From Terriglobia bacterium (GTDB lineage: Bacteria > Acidobacteriota > Terriglobia > Bryobacterales > Bryobacteraceae), in assembly GCA_020073325.1 (NCBI GenBank), contig JAIQFJ010000003.1:1-43084 (forward strand): DNA of 43,084 nt. Direction: 5' to 3'. This document shows, piece by piece, positions 42,261 to 43,084 of this stretch. How positions within the stretch are numbered: the stretch's first letter is position 1; each line of letters starts with the position of its first letter. Below the pieces are notes generated by a model that was not told the origin of the DNA, ran no database searches, and was given only the letters and a program-made list of their open reading frames with translations. The position numbers and the translations under genes were made by a program.

Positions 42261-43084
42261 ATGACGCGTATGCGGATGCGAACACTGATTCTGATTACAG
42301 CCGGCGCGTTCATGGGTTGTGCGCAGGACCAAAATTCACAACCAGGCGAAGGACGCGACGTCCCGGGACGCGCCGCGCGGCTCGGGCTGGTGCAGGGGAC
42401 GGTTTCGTTCCAGCCCGCCAGCGTCGAGGACTGGGTGCCCGCCGAGCCGAATCGTCCGGTCACCACCGGCGACCGGATCTGGACCGAGGCAGGCTCGCGC
42501 GCCGAATTGCATCTCGGCTCGGCTGCGTTTCGCCTGAACGGGCGCACGAATTTTTCTTTCATCAATCTGGATGACCGCACGGCGCAGGTGCAGCTTTCGC
42601 TCGGATCGCTGAGCGTGCGCGTGCGCCGCCTGGCCGACGATGAAGTGATAGAGATCGACACGCCGCAGGCCGCGCTGACGATCCTGCGCCCGGGCGAATA
42701 TCGCATCGACGTGAGCGAGCAGGGCGACGCCACCATCGCGACGGTTCGCGGCGGACAGATGGAAGCCACCGCGGGCCGGGCTTACACGCTGCGTCCGCGC
42801 GATCAGGTCAGGATCATTTCCAGTGGCGGCGACGGTGGAGAGACGACGTTCGATCGCCGCGAAATGCCGGTCGCAGATGCGTTCGATCTGTGGTGCGAGG
42901 ATCGTGATCGTCGCGAAGACCGGTCCGAATCGGCGCGCTATGTGTCGCGAGACATGCCCGGCTATTCGGACTTGGACGAATCCGGCTACGAACTGGTGAG
43001 CCGCAGCCGCGAATGCGTCATCAACGTGCCGACCGTCGAGCTGGCGGCGACCGTCGTCAAGATCGGCAATTGCTCGGGCGCGCG
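42261..43084 (+). CDS. FecR/DUF6600-like protein (partial), joined to flavin-reductase sequence
   Basis: The reading frame from ATG 42261 runs off the window. After a signal or lipoprotein-type leader (RTLILITAGAFMGCAQ) comes a FecR-like domain: RLGLVQGTVSFQPASVEDW, TTGDRIWTEAGSRAEL, NFSFINLDDRTAQVQLSLGS, and IDTPQAALTILRPGEYRID. A DUF6600-type segment begins with FDLWCEDRDRREDRSESARY and reaches PGYSDLDE (~42957-42980). From about 42981 the frame reads SGYELVSRSRECVINVPTVE then LAATVVKIGNCSG, which looks like a flavin reductase (PF01613) and not DUF6600. The join is in frame. Everything up to ~42975 is a credible FecR/DUF6600 gene. The last ~100 bases are probably from another locus. Confidence 0.8.
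   Translation, partial: MTRMRMRTLILITAGAFMGCAQDQNSQPGEGRDVPGRAARLGLVQGTVSFQPASVEDWVPAEPNRPVTTGDRIWTEAGSRAELHLGSAAFRLNGRTNFSFINLDDRTAQVQLSLGSLSVRVRRLADDEVIEIDTPQAALTILRPGEYRIDVSEQGDATIATVRGGQMEATAGRAYTLRPRDQVRIISSGGDGGETTFDRREMPVADAFDLWCEDRDRREDRSESARYVSRDMPGYSDLDESGYELVSRSRECVINVPTVELAATVVKIGNCSGA

Noticed and set aside
1-43084. CRISPR array, tRNA or rRNA genes, intact insertion sequence or prophage
   Set aside because: No regularly spaced direct repeats, cloverleaf-like sequence or transposase, integrase or phage motifs were seen in any frame.

Overview
The window reads as a chromosomal segment of a GC-rich Acidobacteriota member of the Bryobacterales/'Solibacteres' type. The evidence is two secreted proteins with the Solibacterales-type C-terminal domain (TIGR03437), a PadR regulator joined to an acidobacterial orphan ABC permease, an ECF sigma factor paired with a TPR-bearing Ser/Thr kinase, and a DUF1549/DUF1553 protein. 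Coding density is very high. No gap exceeds about 165 bases, and I see no rRNA, tRNA, CRISPR array, prophage or intact insertion sequence. The species is not identifiable from sequence alone.

Left part (1-8500): a DUF1549/DUF1553 secreted protein diverges from a TIGR03437 protein. The canonical ribosome/membrane-biogenesis cluster follows on the minus strand: rpmH, rnpA, yidD, yidC, khpB(jag), mnmE. rpmH was too short to be seen as a long ORF and was read directly from the DNA. dnaA is not next to it.

Middle-left (8500-16640): tightly packed minus-strand genes encode a MacB/FtsX-type permease, a D-2-hydroxyacid dehydrogenase, a serine racemase/threonine dehydratase-like enzyme, a small secreted protein and a DUF1624 acyltransferase-like membrane protein. 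A flavin/PNPOx-family protein and an unusual PilZ-transmembrane-RodZ-tail fusion come next.

Middle (16750-27750): prolyl oligopeptidase, CPA2 antiporter, gamma-glutamyltransferase, FAD amine oxidoreductase, a CydB-like fragment beside a P1B ATPase with a TPC motif, and a second TIGR03437 protein.

Middle-right (27790-35180): ECF sigma factor plus Ser/Thr kinase, a universal stress protein, a small membrane protein, and PadR plus ADOP permease with a clear sigma70-type promoter.

Right part (35290-43084): a six-gene minus-strand run in the order PilZ protein, exosortase, two tandem S9-like hydrolases, gamma-glutamyltransferase, P1 (DmpA-type) aminopeptidase. An unknown membrane protein and a FecR/DUF6600-like gene follow. 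The last ~100 bases of that gene switch in frame to flavin-reductase sequence, which suggests a chimeric join at the window edge.

The most interesting non-coding structure is a set of palindromic elements. A ~156-bp palindrome supplies the stop codons of both flanking convergent genes. A 62-bp palindrome lies inside the signal-peptide region of one hydrolase gene. Another 62-bp palindrome lies just upstream of a gamma-glutamyltransferase gene.
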